Assembly: GCA_020638155.1 (NCBI GenBank)
Contig: JACKJB010000001.1
Location: 434,001-498,000, forward strand
Source of the DNA: Rhodospirillales bacterium
Lineage (GTDB): Bacteria; Pseudomonadota; Alphaproteobacteria; Micavibrionales; Micavibrionaceae
Length of the DNA: 64,000 bases
Direction of reading: 5' to 3'
Shown: positions 63,935-64,000 of the stretch, piece by piece
How positions within the stretch are numbered: position 1 is the first letter of the stretch
Layout of the letters: the number at the start of each line of letters is the position of its first letter
Made by a program: the position numbers and the translations under genes
The notes under the pieces: generated by a model
What the model saw: the letters and a program-made list of their open reading frames with translations, nothing else
Told to the model about the DNA's origin: nothing
Databases searched by the model: none

Positions 63935-64000
63935 ATATCTATATCCTGTAAGGCGCGGCGGCTCATCGCCGGTTTGCGCTCTTTCTTCTTGGTTTTCTGG

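Noticed and set aside
1..64000. CRISPR array or cas genes, restriction systems, phage or transposase genes
   Set aside because: No direct-repeat/spacer array and no protein resembling those families was found; the repeats present are palindromic and irregularly spaced.
63935..64000. The C-terminus of another minus-strand gene at the right edge
   Set aside because: A basic frame crosses the edge, but 66 bases are too few to tell a gene end from chance.

Overview
The window looks like the chromosome of a free-living alphaproteobacterium, closest in gene content to the Micavibrio/Rhodospirillales-like lineages. That placement is inference from gene order and protein style; no search was run. 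Four ancestral alphaproteobacterial gene blocks can be recognised. The first is histidine phosphatase, pdxH, 17-kDa-antigen-like lipoprotein, fabI, aroC (4.3-11.5 kb). The second is histone deacetylase, xseB, ispA, dxs (18.5-24.5 kb). The third is ispH, thrB, rnhA (28.3-31.8 kb). The fourth is serS, pcm, LysM/M23, yajC, secD, secF, Mth938-like, squalene/phytoene synthase-like (44.4-60.2 kb). Each block is opened up by lineage-specific orphan genes, often with strong Shine-Dalgarno sites and sometimes consensus promoters.

Layout. 0-2 kb: edge of a TetR-type regulator, an adenosine kinase-type PfkB kinase, and an orphan gene flanked by a duplicated 3' end of that kinase. 2.1-11.5 kb: htpG, phosphatase, pdxH, fabI, aroC, with a HEPN-like gene and a leaderless cysteine-protease-like gene inside. 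11.5-15 kb: sppA, isoaspartyl peptidase, HAD phosphatase. 15-17.7 kb: small genes and a two-gene response-regulator operon without a kinase. 17.7-25.3 kb: isoprenoid genes dxs and ispA with xseB, deacetylase and orphans. 25.5-35 kb: AGE-type epimerase, a Pro/Glu-rich lipoprotein, ispH, thrB, rnhA, PBP1A, GNAT. 35-41 kb: mgtE, maeB, a large membrane-anchored orphan and tRNA-Leu(GAG). 41-44 kb: lipB, N-formylglutamate amidohydrolase, orphans. 44-57 kb: the serS-to-secF block, in which the position usually held by surE carries a cluster of three distantly related two-cysteine exported proteins. 57-64 kb: sodB, a second histidine phosphatase, a squalene/phytoene synthase-like gene, a HEXXH metallopeptidase-like protein, a FecR protein, a lipase-like hydrolase and a DNA deoxyinosine glycosylase.

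Functionally the region is mostly housekeeping: isoprenoid precursors (dxs, ispA, ispH), fatty-acid, chorismate, threonine, lipoate and PLP synthesis, Sec export (yajC, secD, secF, sppA), peptidoglycan (PBP1A, LysM/M23), protein repair (pcm, isoaspartyl peptidase, htpG) and oxidative defence (sodB). No CRISPR array, phage, transposase or classical defence island was seen.

The most unusual layer is short and palindromic. Several families of interspersed inverted repeats fill the intergenic spaces. They also sit inside genes: in frame within lipB, at the N-terminus of the LysM/M23 protein, in a small orphan at 31.9 kb and at the C-terminus of the YgjV-like protein, recalling the Rickettsia palindromic elements. 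In addition, two genes (the kinase and sodB) have a second, almost only synonymously different copy of their own 3' end just downstream of the stop.
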